A stretch of DNA of 49,974 nt, from the NCBI GenBank assembly GCA_946497035.1, contig CAMMIW010000017.1, positions 1-49,974 of the forward strand, given 5' to 3'. Of this stretch, positions 14,910 to 24,054 are shown in pieces; position 1 is the stretch's first letter; the number at the start of each line of letters is the position of its first letter. This DNA comes from an uncultured Eubacteriaceae bacterium. GTDB lineage: Bacteria; Bacillota; Clostridia; Lachnospirales; CAG-274. The translations under genes were made by a program, and so were the position numbers. A model generated the notes under the pieces. The model was not told the DNA's origin. It saw only the letters and a program-made list of their open reading frames with translations, and ran no database searches.

Positions 14910-15980
14910 ATGAAATTTAATAACAATACCAAAAAGACTTTTCTACTTGCGATGATATTTGCAAGTGCTATAAACTCAAATGTTTTTGCTAGTAGTTTTA
15001 GTGATATAGCAACAATACAAGGCAGAGAGTATATAGAAAAATTTGCAGAAAAAGGCCATATTACAGGCTATGAAGACGGAACATTTAAACCAAATAACAC
15101 TATAACAAGAGCAGAAATATCTCAAATATTATCAAGTTTTAATATAAATCTAAAGTTTGAAGAAATAACATTTAGTGATAGTAATGGTTGGTTTTATAAT
15201 GCTATAAAAAAGGCTACTGAAAATGGCTTTTTAAGTGGTTATACAGATGGCACATTTAAGCCAAACAACAAAATAACAAGATATGAAATGATTAAAATAA
15301 CTTCTTATTTAGTTAGAAATGAAGAGTACAACAAAGTACAGTTGCCTTATGCAGACGCAGAAAAAATACCTAGTTGGGTACTTAATGATGTAAATAATTT
15401 ATATGCAAGTAAAGTTATTGATTTTTATGATGATAATCTTATTAATGGTAATGAAAATATAACAAGAGCAGAAGCCGTTACAATGCTTTCAAAAGCACTT
15501 GAGTATAACGGTTGGGATATGGCAAAAACAACCCAAAATGTAAAAACTAATAAAACTAACCCTTTACCTACACCAACGGCTTTACCTAAAGGAATAATAG
15601 GATATTTAACAGTGCAAGGAACTAATATAAAAGACTTTCCTGTTAAAGACGCAAGGGACAACGAAGAAATGCTTACAGTAATGAAAAGTGCAGTAGGGCA
15701 TTTTACACAAACACCTATTTTTAATGGAAATGTTGGCTTGTCGGCTCATAATCGTGATTATAAAATAGATTTTAGAGAGATAAAAAATGTAAAGATTGGC
15801 GATGTTGTAACTTATCGTACTAACTTTGGGACAAGAACATATAAAATTACAACTAAAACAGAAATTGAAGAAACAGATTTTTCATACCTTGAAAACACAA
15901 ATGACAATAGAATAACTATGATAACTTGTATTGAAAATAAGCCTACAAAAAGACTTTTAGTACAAGCTACACAAATTTAA
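14910..15980 (+). CDS. SLH-domain sortase fusion
   Basis: A 356-residue exported protein. A signal peptide (about 1-28, TFLLAMIFASAINSNVFAS) is followed by three S-layer-homology repeats: FSDIATIQGREYIEKFAEKG...GYEDGTFKPNNTITRAE, a second with GYTDGTFKPNNKITRYE, and a third ending NENITRAEAVTMLSKAL. After a short Thr/Pro linker (about 205-225) comes a class-D-like sortase domain. Its likely catalytic residues are H280 (GLSAHNRD), C340 (MITCIEN) and R348 (KRLLVQA). Sortases are normally held by a membrane helix; here SLH repeats would hold it on secondary wall polymer instead. The adhesin two genes downstream ends in LPKTG and is the obvious substrate. GGGGG lies before the ATG. Confidence 0.85.
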   Translation: MKFNNNTKKTFLLAMIFASAINSNVFASSFSDIATIQGREYIEKFAEKGHITGYEDGTFKPNNTITRAEISQILSSFNINLKFEEITFSDSNGWFYNAIKKATENGFLSGYTDGTFKPNNKITRYEMIKITSYLVRNEEYNKVQLPYADAEKIPSWVLNDVNNLYASKVIDFYDDNLINGNENITRAEAVTMLSKALEYNGWDMAKTTQNVKTNKTNPLPTPTALPKGIIGYLTVQGTNIKDFPVKDARDNEEMLTVMKSAVGHFTQTPIFNGNVGLSAHNRDYKIDFREIKNVKIGDVVTYRTNFGTRTYKITTKTEIEETDFSYLENTNDNRITMITCIENKPTKRLLVQATQI

Positions 15981-16025
15981 TAAGACTAACAAAAATAATA
16001 TGTCAGAAAATTCAGAAAAGTATTA

Positions 16026-16054
16026 TTGACTTAAATGGTTACTTATGGTAATAT
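16026..16054 (+). promoter_or_regulatory. Promoter of the CAP-protein gene
   Basis: TTGACT (16026-16031), 17-base spacer, TAATAT (16049-16054), 32 bases before the ATG at 16086. With the terminator at 17085 it makes the CAP gene a possible single-gene unit. Confidence 0.65.
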
Positions 16055-16085
16055 GATTATAAGTTAAATTTAAGGAGAGATATTT

Positions 16086-17075
16086 ATGAAAAGAGTTTTA
16101 AAAAGTTTGTTAAGTGGAGTTATTGTTGGTAGTATAATATTAAGTTGTGTCAGTGTATTTGCAAATCAAAGTCAAGTTGTAAAAGTTAGTATAGGTAGTA
16201 CAGTTGCTAATGTTAATGGGTATGATACAACACTAACTTTTGCACCCTATATACAACAACCAAGTGATAGTATGATGATACCTTTAAGGTTTGTTTCTAC
16301 TGGTTTAGGTATAGATGAAAGCAACATAGAGTACAACCCTAACACAAAAGAAGTAACAATAACTTATAATGGTACAACTGCTAAATTTATTGTAGGTACT
16401 AATAAACTAATTCTTAATGGAGAAGAATTTTCTATGTTAATAGAAAATACACACCCTGTTTATACAGAAATAAAAAATGGTAGTACATTTATACCACTTC
16501 GTTCTTTAGAGTTAGCTTTTGGTGTAAAAATAGATTGGGAAGCTAGTACAAAAATTGCTATTTTAACAAACAAAATAGAAGATAACAAAACTAATAATGA
16601 AGTAGTGAAACAACCTATTAAAGAAGAAAATACACCTATTCAAACAGAAGAAATAAATAACTCTTCAAATAAAACTGAAGAAACTCTTACAGAAGAACAA
16701 ATTAGAGCTATGGAAGAAGAAGTTGTACGTTTAGTTAATGAAGAAAGAGCTAAACATAATTTACAACCTTTAGAAATATCTGAAAAATTAATGCAAACAG
16801 CAAGAGAAAAGGCAGAAGATATGGCTACTAACAATTATTATTCACACACAGACCCTAATGGTTATAATATTGCTAGAGATTTGAATATAGCTGAAAATAT
16901 AAATATATCTGGCTCACCAGAAGGTTCTATGATTGATTGGTTAGGTTCAAGTGGACATAGAAGTAATATACTAAGTAGTAAGTCTAAATATATTGGTGTA
17001 GGTATGGCTCAATCATTAGATGGAACACCTTATGCAGTGCAACACTTCTCACACGATGATAAATGGGCAAACTAA
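16086..17075 (+). CDS. Secreted protein with copper-amine-oxidase-N-like and CAP domains
   Basis: A 329-residue secreted protein. A signal peptide (about 1-27, ending SVFAN) is followed by a stalk-like domain of the copper amine oxidase N-terminal type (about 50-160; SMMIPLRFVSTGLGIDESNIEY, then the second half HPVYTEIKNGSTFIPLRSLEL). A Glu/Asn-rich linker leads to a CAP/SCP domain (about 208-328; VVRLVNEERAKHNLQPL, NNYYSHTDPNGYN, SGHRSNILS, VGMAQ..DGTPYAVQHF). The CAP histidines (SHTDP and GHRSN) are present. In Clostridia this pairing is common in wall-associated proteins. The function is unknown, perhaps binding of wall or lipid ligands. It may aid mating contact. It has its own promoter and terminator. 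Confidence 0.85.
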   Translation: MKRVLKSLLSGVIVGSIILSCVSVFANQSQVVKVSIGSTVANVNGYDTTLTFAPYIQQPSDSMMIPLRFVSTGLGIDESNIEYNPNTKEVTITYNGTTAKFIVGTNKLILNGEEFSMLIENTHPVYTEIKNGSTFIPLRSLELAFGVKIDWEASTKIAILTNKIEDNKTNNEVVKQPIKEENTPIQTEEINNSSNKTEETLTEEQIRAMEEEVVRLVNEERAKHNLQPLEISEKLMQTAREKAEDMATNNYYSHTDPNGYNIARDLNIAENINISGSPEGSMIDWLGSSGHRSNILSSKSKYIGVGMAQSLDGTPYAVQHFSHDDKWAN

Positions 17076-17084
17076 CCCTTATTT

Positions 17085-17115
17085 AAGCATTTCTAAAAAG
17101 AAATGCTTTTTTTTA
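17085..17115 (+). terminator. Strong terminator after the CAP gene
   Basis: Perfect stem AAGCATTTCT (17085-17094), loop AAAA, AGAAATGCTT (17099-17108), then a run of T to 17114. Confidence 0.9.
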
Positions 17116-17158
17116 TACCCCAAAATAAATTAAAAATAAACTTAAAAAGGAGAAACTT

Positions 17159-18610
17159 ATGCAACAAAAAAAATTAGAAAAAAGAATAATAGCATTTATA
17201 TTAAGTTTTTTTATGATATTTTCAAACTTAATAAATGTTTTTGGTTATGAGTGGGATTTAGAAGTACCACCTATTATAAACAGTAATGATGATATTATTA
17301 TTAATGGAAGTGATAACATTATAGACGATACAGTTATTATCAATTCTACCCCAAATACAGATAATAACTTAAAGAAAAATGATAATGTTAATAATAACAC
17401 TATAAATACAAATACAGAAACAACAGAAAAAAATAATACTAATACAAAACCTTTAAAAGAGAGTTTTAGCAATGAAACAGGTTTAACTGTTAAAGTACCT
17501 ATTTTACCAACAGTACAACCTAAGACATTAAAAAATGGAGACCAAACATTAACTCTTGTAGGTGGAGATAAAGGAGCAGACGCAAGTGTTAGCTTTAAAG
17601 GAGATGAAAGTGGAGCAACTAATCACGCATTAATAGATTATATTACAAGAGAAAATAACGACCCTAATGCAGTTGCTTATTGTATATCCCCTTTCTATGT
17701 TGGAGCAAAAGAAAATGTTACAACAACAGTTAAAGTAGATAGTAATTTAACAGCTACTGATAGACAGCTTTTAGGTATAGCAGTTGCTGGATACCCACAC
17801 AATAAATATAATGTTGCTGGTTACAATGACTTAAATGAAGAAGATAAATATTATGCTACATTAATTGCTATGGAACATTTAATATTCCAAAAAACTGGAG
17901 AATATAAAAATAAAAAAGGTGTTAAGTTTAACGGCGACCATTGGAATACTACACGTTGGTTTCCAACTAAAAGTAATGACGCTAACGCACAAAAAATAAT
18001 AAATGTAGCAAAAGAAATTTATGCAAAAGGTATGGCTAACCCTTATGATGAAACAAAAGGTATTGCTACTATTAACTTTACAGATAATAATAAAAATGAC
18101 GGTACAATGAAACCTATCGGAGATAAATATAAATTAACAATAACTTTAACAAGCGATATACCATATAGCCACGCCTTATTACAATTTGATGACCCTAAAA
18201 TAAAAGAATGGGCAACAGGAGATACTAAAATACAGTTTTATGATGGTGCTGATGAAAAAGGTACAAGACTTAATTGGGATACTCATCAAATAGACGGACA
18301 ACAGTACGAGGGTATAGTTATTGAAAAAACTAGTCGAAAAACTGATACTATAACTATTGTATTAGATGAAAAAGTAGCTAAAGAAGTTATCAAAGATAAT
18401 GAAGAATATAAAGTCAACTATACTACTAAATTTTTTGGTGGTAGTATGCAAGTTGGCTACAAAACAAGAAATACAAACCCTAGTTTACAAGACTATGTAG
18501 CTATTACAACAGGTAATACTACTGCTAGAAATATAATTAAATGGACTAAAGAGCCACATATAGAAACTACAACAGAAACAACAACTGCCACTACAACAAC
18601 AAGAACATAA
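17159..18610 (+). CDS. Giant Cna-B adhesin, N-terminal part with thioester-like domain (ends at in-frame TAA)
   Basis: Residues 1-483 of a surface protein whose frame continues to 22855 (about 1,896 residues in all). Features are a signal peptide (about 1-30), an Asn/Thr-rich low-complexity segment (about 40-105), and a domain resembling the TQXA thioester adhesin fold. That domain has C175 in AYCISPF and the helix YYATLIAMEHLIFQKTGEY. The glutamine of the usual ATQxA motif is Leu here, so the Cys-Gln thioester may not form by the standard pair. The TTTTRT linker is followed by TAA at 18608-18610, then KGGLKILKYNAKTNE in the same frame. The stop is probably a mutated GAA. AAAGGAG precedes the ATG. 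Function inferred: recipient-cell or host adhesion by the ICE. Confidence 0.85.
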   Translation: MQQKKLEKRIIAFILSFFMIFSNLINVFGYEWDLEVPPIINSNDDIIINGSDNIIDDTVIINSTPNTDNNLKKNDNVNNNTINTNTETTEKNNTNTKPLKESFSNETGLTVKVPILPTVQPKTLKNGDQTLTLVGGDKGADASVSFKGDESGATNHALIDYITRENNDPNAVAYCISPFYVGAKENVTTTVKVDSNLTATDRQLLGIAVAGYPHNKYNVAGYNDLNEEDKYYATLIAMEHLIFQKTGEYKNKKGVKFNGDHWNTTRWFPTKSNDANAQKIINVAKEIYAKGMANPYDETKGIATINFTDNNKNDGTMKPIGDKYKLTITLTSDIPYSHALLQFDDPKIKEWATGDTKIQFYDGADEKGTRLNWDTHQIDGQQYEGIVIEKTSRKTDTITIVLDEKVAKEVIKDNEEYKVNYTTKFFGGSMQVGYKTRNTNPSLQDYVAITTGNTTARNIIKWTKEPHIETTTETTTATTTTRT

Positions 18611-18715
18611 AAAGGTGGACTAAAAATACTTAAATACAACGCAAAAACAAATGAGCTTGTTCCTGGTGCTATCTTTAGAGTAAGGGGTATTTCTCAAGGT
18701 GTATACGACTTTAAT

Positions 18716-21700
18716 GTGCAAATACAAGCAAGTAATGGAGCAGAAATACCACTTCCTAATGGTGGCAAGGCTGTTTGTAAAGACGGTGTAATTGAAATAT
18801 CAAACATTAATGTAGGTACTTATGAGATAACAGAAATTACCCCACCACCTAACTTTGATTTAGCTTTAGGACAAAACTCACAGACTGTTCAAGTAGAAAA
18901 TCAAACTAATGCTACACTTTATCCACAAGTTAGATTTATGAATAACCCTTATGGTAGCTTAAAAATTAAAAAAGTAGACGCAATTACAGGAAAGCCACTT
19001 GAGGGAGCAATAATAAAAATAACTAGCCCACTTTTTGATTATACACAAGAATTTACAACAAATGCACAAGGAGAAATACTTATTGAAAACCTTAAACAAG
19101 GCGACTATACTATAAAAGAAGTTAAAGCTCCTAATGGTTACATTCTATCAAATGAAACAAAAGTAGCTGTTGTTAAATGGGGCGAAGAAACAACTATCAC
19201 TTATGAAAATCAACCTAAAACAATCCTACAAATAACTAAAATAGACAGTGAAACAGGTGCAAAATTAAACGGTGCTAGATTTAAGCTTAAACATACAACA
19301 AGTGGTGCAGAATATTTTACAGATGAAACAGTAGACGGTATAGCTACTATCTCTAATCTTGTTAGTGGTACTTATATTTTAACTGAAATACAAGCACCAA
19401 ATGGTTATATTTTAGATAAAACAGAAAGAACAATAGTTATTGAAAATAACAGAGTTAATGAAATAACTATAAAAAACAGTAAAAAGCCTAGCTTAAAAGT
19501 AATTAAAAGAGATATAGAAACTAAAGCTCCATTACAAGGTGCAAAATTTGAAATATATAGAGCAGAAAACAACACAGTACAAGGACTTATAGAAAAAGTT
19601 GGCGAATACTTTACAAATCAACAAGGGGAAATAAACCTTGATACACTTGACTATGGCTGGTATTGTATCAAGGAAGTACAAGCACCAAATGGCTATTTAT
19701 TATCAGAAGATAATACAAAATTTGTATATTTAGAACCTAACCAAACAGGAGATAAAACTGTTGAAGTAATATTTGAAAATCATAAAAAGCCCAACTTAAC
19801 TATTAATAAAATAGGTAGTGTTGGAAAAGAACCTTTACAAGGTGCTAAATTTAGCCTTTTCTATGCTACTACTCAAGGTGGAGCAGTTACAAAGGTTGGC
19901 GACTATGTAACTGACGAAAATGGACAAATAATTATTGAAGAAGGTACTTTAAAAGAAGGTTGGTACAAACTTCAAGAAACAGAAGCTCCACAAGGCTATG
20001 AAATACAAGGTACAGGCACTTATGAATTTTACCTTAAAGCAGGAGAAAGTAAAGAAATAACTGTTGAAAATGTTGCAAAAAATGCAATAGTTATTAAAAA
20101 GGTTGACGCAGATACAGGCGAGCCTTTAGCAGGTGCAAACTTCAGTATAAGTATTATTTCTGACGGTAATTCTAGTGGTACACACGGAACGACTATTGCA
20201 AATGTAATTACTAATCATAATGGTGTTGCAGTTGTTACAGGCTTAAAAGCAGGTGGCTATATTATTGAAGAAACAAAAGCACCAACAGGCTATGTTATGG
20301 TAGAACAAACTCAAACAGTATGGCTTAATAAAGATGATACATCGGTAGTTACAGTAACTTTTGAAAATAGAAAAAATGCAGGGCTTGGCATTAAGAAAAT
20401 GGATAGCATTACAAAAGAGCCTTTAGCAGACGCAATATTCAAGGTAACTGATAGCAAAGGGCAAGTTGTAGGAACTTCTAACGGATTATTTAGAACAGAT
20501 GAAAAAGGCTTTATTCATATTCCAAATTTAAAAACAGGTGCATATGTTGTACAAGAAATACAAGCACCAGACGGTTATGTACTTGATAATACACCACAAA
20601 CAGTCCATATTGAGTATGGAAAGCTTCATACCCTTGAATTTTTTAATACTCCAAAAACTAGCATTTTAATTAAAAAATATGATAGTGAAACTAGAGAGCC
20701 TTTAGCTAATGCTACATTTAAAGTAACAGATAGTAAAGGACAAAATGTAGGTAATGGAAACGGTTTATTTACTACAAATGAAAACGGTACAATACTTGTG
20801 TCTAACCTTAAAAAAGGGACTTACATTGTAGAAGAGATAAAAGCTCCTAATGGGTATCTTTTAAATAGCAAGCCACAAGTTGTAGAAGTAGATAATGGAA
20901 AAGTTTATACTCTTGAATTTTTTAATAAAAAATATGATAGCTTAACAATAGTTAAACTTGACGCAACAACAAAACAACCACTAGCTAATGCATTAATCAA
21001 AGTTACAACTGTTGATGATAAATTTATCGGCGAATACAGAACAGACGCAACAGGTACTATTGTTGTAACAGGCTTAAAAGCTGGCACTTATAAAGTACAA
21101 GAAATACAAGCCCCTAATGGATATGTACTTGATAATACAGTTAAGCTTGTTCACTTAAAACAAGGCGAGCCACAAAAAGTAGAAATATTTAACTCTAAAA
21201 AAGCAGGTATACAAATCTTAAAAAGAGATAGTAAAACTGCTAAACCACTTCAAGGTGCAAAATTTGAAGTTAGAAAGGTAAACGGCGAGCTTATAGGAGC
21301 TAACTATATAACAGATAGTAACGGTATGATTACTATTAATGGACTTGAGCAAGGTTGGTATACTGTTAAAGAAATACAAGCACCGAACGGGTATGTTTTA
21401 AATAGTAATGTACAAAATGTAGAAGTTAAAACAGATAAATATACACAGGTTGTATTTGAAAATGACAAGTTAGGTAGTATAAGACTTAAGAAAATAGACT
21501 ATGTTACAAGAAAGCCTATACCTAATGTTAAGTTTAAATTTACTAAAGAAAATGGCGAAGTTGTAGGCGAGTTTGTAACAGATAAATGGGGCGAAATTAA
21601 TCTTGTAAACAAACTTGAACCTGCTACATATTTAATTGAAGAAATGGCAGTACCAACAGGCTATGCACTTGATAAAGGTGTAAGAAAAGTTAAAATTGAA

Positions 21701-22582
21701 GTGGGTACTGAAACAATGGTTGAATGGGAAAACTACCCACTTGCTACTCTTGATTTATTAAAAATAGATGAACGCACTAAAAAGCCTATTAGTGGTGTTG
21801 AGTTTGAACTTTTAAATGCTAAAAAACAAAGTATGGGTAAATTTATAACAGATAAAGACGGAAGAATTTATCTTGAAAGTAAACTTGCACAAGGAACATA
21901 CTATATTAAAGAAACTAAAGCAAAAGACGGATACATTAAAAATGACGGCGAAAAAATGGTTGAGCTTAAATGGGGCAAAACTACAAAAGTAGACTTTGTA
22001 AACACTCCTATTTTTGGGCAAATAGAAATTCATAAAATAGGTTCAAAAAACAATCAAATAACAGGACAACTTGACGGAGATAACTTAAAAGGTGCAGAAT
22101 TTACAATATATGAAAAAACAACAGGTAAAGAAGTAACAAGAGTTGTTACAAACTACAACGGCATAGCTAGAACAGGCGAGTTACCTTATGGAGAATATAT
22201 AGTTAAAGAAACTAAAGCACCTGCTTATTATGTACTTAATGAACAAGAATTTGAAGTAAGTATAAAAGAAAATAAAGAAGTTATTAAGTTAGAAGTAGAA
22301 AATAAGTCAGTAGATTTAAAAACAGGTGGCGAAAAATCAACTGTTAAGCAAACTAAAGCAGGAGATACAATAAGATATGATTTTAACAATATACAAAACT
22401 TATCTACTGTTCCATTAGATGATTTTTATATCCACGAAAGCTTACCAAGTGCTATAACAGTACAAAGATTATTTACAGGTACATTTAATCAAAATATGAA
22501 GTATAGAATTGTATACAAAACTAATAAAAACAAGGAATTTAAAGTGCTTAAAGATAATTTATTTACTGATAGAGTTTATTAA
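18716..22582 (+). CDS. Giant Cna-B adhesin, central repeat part (continues in frame from 18611)
   Basis: The frame is open from codon 18611, right after the TAA. The GTG at 18716 is only the first possible start and has no ribosome site. It contains about 13 SpaA/Cna-B-type repeats, each starting like SLKIKKVDAITGKPLEGAI and ending like KEVQAPNGYVL. The starts lie near 18614, 18953, 19219, 19489, 19792, 20083, 20380, 20656, 20938, 21208, 21475, 21745 and 22018. The strand-A lysine and the glutamate of the E(V/I)xAPxGY segment are kept in most repeats, so intramolecular isopeptide bonds are likely. A final fimbrial-type domain begins near 22300 and is cut by TAA at 22580-22582. The repeats would form a stiff rod projecting the N-terminal head. 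Confidence 0.88.
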   Translation: MQIQASNGAEIPLPNGGKAVCKDGVIEISNINVGTYEITEITPPPNFDLALGQNSQTVQVENQTNATLYPQVRFMNNPYGSLKIKKVDAITGKPLEGAIIKITSPLFDYTQEFTTNAQGEILIENLKQGDYTIKEVKAPNGYILSNETKVAVVKWGEETTITYENQPKTILQITKIDSETGAKLNGARFKLKHTTSGAEYFTDETVDGIATISNLVSGTYILTEIQAPNGYILDKTERTIVIENNRVNEITIKNSKKPSLKVIKRDIETKAPLQGAKFEIYRAENNTVQGLIEKVGEYFTNQQGEINLDTLDYGWYCIKEVQAPNGYLLSEDNTKFVYLEPNQTGDKTVEVIFENHKKPNLTINKIGSVGKEPLQGAKFSLFYATTQGGAVTKVGDYVTDENGQIIIEEGTLKEGWYKLQETEAPQGYEIQGTGTYEFYLKAGESKEITVENVAKNAIVIKKVDADTGEPLAGANFSISIISDGNSSGTHGTTIANVITNHNGVAVVTGLKAGGYIIEETKAPTGYVMVEQTQTVWLNKDDTSVVTVTFENRKNAGLGIKKMDSITKEPLADAIFKVTDSKGQVVGTSNGLFRTDEKGFIHIPNLKTGAYVVQEIQAPDGYVLDNTPQTVHIEYGKLHTLEFFNTPKTSILIKKYDSETREPLANATFKVTDSKGQNVGNGNGLFTTNENGTILVSNLKKGTYIVEEIKAPNGYLLNSKPQVVEVDNGKVYTLEFFNKKYDSLTIVKLDATTKQPLANALIKVTTVDDKFIGEYRTDATGTIVVTGLKAGTYKVQEIQAPNGYVLDNTVKLVHLKQGEPQKVEIFNSKKAGIQILKRDSKTAKPLQGAKFEVRKVNGELIGANYITDSNGMITINGLEQGWYTVKEIQAPNGYVLNSNVQNVEVKTDKYTQVVFENDKLGSIRLKKIDYVTRKPIPNVKFKFTKENGEVVGEFVTDKWGEINLVNKLEPATYLIEEMAVPTGYALDKGVRKVKIEVGTETMVEWENYPLATLDLLKIDERTKKPISGVEFELLNAKKQSMGKFITDKDGRIYLESKLAQGTYYIKETKAKDGYIKNDGEKMVELKWGKTTKVDFVNTPIFGQIEIHKIGSKNNQITGQLDGDNLKGAEFTIYEKTTGKEVTRVVTNYNGIARTGELPYGEYIVKETKAPAYYVLNEQEFEVSIKENKEVIKLEVENKSVDLKTGGEKSTVKQTKAGDTIRYDFNNIQNLSTVPLDDFYIHESLPSAITVQRLFTGTFNQNMKYRIVYKTNKNKEFKVLKDNLFTDRVY

Positions 22583-22855
22583 ATAGACTTAACTAAAGGC
22601 TTACAACAAGGCGAATACATTACCGACTTAAAGTATGAGTTTGAAAGAGTTGGTGTTGGCTTTAGAGAAGTAGAAAAGCCTTTCCTTTATGCTAAAGTAA
22701 ATAGTAATGTTAAGAAAAATGAACTATTTACTAACATACTTACTGTTGGTGGTAGATATGATATGCAAACAGTAAAACACGAAGATAAATTTACAACAAT
22801 AGTTATAAGTACAACACCAACATTTAATGGTAAGTTACCTAAAACAGGGTATTAA
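22583..22855 (+). pseudogene. Adhesin C-terminus with LPKTG sorting signal, behind an in-frame TAA
   Basis: Directly after the TAA at 22580 the same frame reads IDLTKGLQQGEYITDLKYEF and ends FNGKLPKTGY at TAA 22853-22855. This completes the last extracellular domain and supplies a sortase motif. No hydrophobic helix or basic tail follows LPKTGY, so this is not a classic cell-wall sorting signal. The same short ending is, as far as I recall, usual for Tn1549-type adhesins. There is no start codon or ribosome site, so the segment is only made if the stop is an error or is read through. A terminator follows at once. Confidence 0.8.
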
Positions 22856-22866
22856 TTAAATTTAAA

Positions 22867-22914
22867 AATAAAGGTTAGATAAGAAATTTTTCTTTTCTAA
22901 CCTTTATTTTTTTT
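22867..22914. terminator. Bidirectional terminator between adhesin and XRE gene
   Basis: AATAAAGGTTAGA (22867-22879) pairs with TCTAACCTTTATT (22896-22908), followed by T6. The minus side also ends in an A/T run. The 3' end of the minus-strand regulator gene lies within it. Confidence 0.85.
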
Positions 22915-23229
22915 AGTAATATTATCTAGAGATATTAAAATATTTTGAATATCATCATAATAGTCATTATCTTTCAATAGATTATAAATATTATTGTTTG
23001 AATTAGAAATAAATAAATTTCCAAATAATAGATAGTCTGCAGAAATATTAAATGTGTTGCATATTTTATATAGAGTTTCAATAGACATACCCTTTTTACC
23101 ATTTTCTATTTCAGATAAAAATTGTGGAGAAATACTTATTTTTTCTGAAAAAGTTTCTCTTGTTAGATTTAATTTTTTTCTTTGTTCTTTAATTCTAGCT
23201 CCAATAGTTATATTTGAAAAATTGCTCAA
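22897..23229 (-). CDS. XRE-family repressor
   Basis: A 110-residue protein with a full helix-turn-helix: IGARIKEQRKKLNLTRETFSEKISISPQFLSEIENGKKGMS (in pieces, residues about 8-48), then LYKICNTFNISADYLLFG and an Asn-rich tail. I choose the TTG at 23229: GGAG lies 9 bases upstream of it, while the in-frame GTG at 23238 overlaps that same GGAG. It is transcribed away from the SLOG gene across a 150-base divergent region with repeated AAGCTAA motifs that may be its operators. It likely controls itself and the flanking genes. Its 3' end is shared with the adhesin terminator. Confidence 0.82.
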   Translation of the reverse strand: MSNFSNITIGARIKEQRKKLNLTRETFSEKISISPQFLSEIENGKKGMSIETLYKICNTFNISADYLLFGNLFISNSNNNIYNLLKDNDYYDDIQNILISLDNITKKNKG

Positions 23230-23290
23230 AAAAATCACTCCATTAAAAAAATATAACTTAATTTTAAATCTAATCTATAAAATAATAAAT

Positions 23291-23349
23291 AAGCTAATAG
23301 CTAAATATATAAGCTAACAGTTGACTAATGTTTTTTATTAGTGTATTAT
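23291..23349 (+). promoter_or_regulatory. Divergent control region: promoter and AAGCTAA repeats
   Basis: TTGACT (23321-23326), 17 bases, TATTAT (23344-23349) forms a plus-strand promoter for the SLOG gene. Just upstream lie aagctaatagcta and aagctaacag (about 23291-23320), a direct repeat with an internal TAGCTAnnTAGCT-like symmetry. These are candidate binding sites for the adjacent XRE protein. Confidence 0.55.
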
Positions 23350-23383
23350 TAAATTTATTAAAATATACATAAAGGGGTAAAAT

Positions 23384-23875
23384 ATGAAAAAGAGGATTTG
23401 TTGTTTTACAGGACATAGAAATATATTAGAAGAAGACTATAATAAGATTTATGATTTAACAAAAACTACTATTGAAAATCTTATATTAAATAAAGAAGTT
23501 ACTTATTTTAAAGTTGGTGGTGCAAGGGGTTTTGATACTATATGCTCCTTATGTATTTTAGAATTAAAGAAAAAATATAACTATATAAAATTGATTTTAA
23601 TATTGCCTTGTAAAAATCAACACATAAAATGGAATGAAAAAGACAAAGAATTGTATAATATAGTATTAGAAAATGCAGATGAAATTATTTATATATCAGA
23701 AGAATATACAAAAAGTTGTATGTTAGAAAGAAATGATAAACTTTTAGAAAATAGTGATTATTGTATTTGCTATTTAAGAGAAAAAACTATAAGGGGTGGA
23801 ACACTTTATACAATAAATCGTGCTAAAAAATTAAATATAAAAATATATAATATAAATGATTATTTAAAAAAATAA
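23384..23875 (+). CDS. SLOG-family (DUF1273/YpsA-like) protein
   Basis: A 163-residue Rossmann-like protein. It starts KKRICCFTGHRNIL, the FTGHR signature of the DUF1273/SLOG group, continues FKVGGARGFDTICSLCILELKK (nucleotide-binding GGARGxD), and ends with AKKLNIKIYNI. SLOG domains bind nucleotides or nucleotide-derived ligands and occur in stress and conflict systems. In ICEs and phages, small SLOG proteins sit beside XRE repressors, and the role is unproven. GGGG lies before the ATG. It is bracketed by two XRE genes, which suggests a regulatory cluster sensing a signal for element activation (inference). Confidence 0.82.
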   Translation: MKKRICCFTGHRNILEEDYNKIYDLTKTTIENLILNKEVTYFKVGGARGFDTICSLCILELKKKYNYIKLILILPCKNQHIKWNEKDKELYNIVLENADEIIYISEEYTKSCMLERNDKLLENSDYCICYLREKTIRGGTLYTINRAKKLNIKIYNINDYLKK

Positions 23876-23992
23876 CTCGTTATTTTTAATTAAATTTATA
23901 ACAGTATAAAAGTTATTTAAATAAGGTATATAATAATAAAATGTTAAAATAATTTGCTAAATTGTAATATACATTTTCTTGTTTTTGTTAAA

Positions 23993-24001
23993 TGTTATAA
24001 T
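23993..24001 (+). promoter_or_regulatory. Extended -10 promoter of the second XRE gene
   Basis: TG-T-TATAAT (TATAAT at 23996-24001) with no good -35. The same TGTTATAAT core precedes the genes at 32644 and 44103. Confidence 0.5.
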
Positions 24002-24054
24002 ATAATATTTATATAAAATTTATTCATTAAACTATATGGAGGAAAATTAATATT

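Noticed and set aside
18953..22300. Tandem DNA repeats as a CRISPR or satellite array
   Set aside because: The periodicity is protein-level (Cna-B domains of about 240-300 bases with diverged codons), not short exact repeats with spacers.
3131..22855. Reassigned stop codons (TAA as Glu, TGA as Trp)
   Set aside because: Most intact genes here end in TAA, and TGG is the regular Trp codon, so general recoding does not fit. Separate mutations or consensus errors explain the few cases.
23054..23317. Plus-strand frame opposite the XRE gene
   Set aside because: It is antisense to a clear helix-turn-helix gene and runs through its control region; hydrophobic low-complexity translation.
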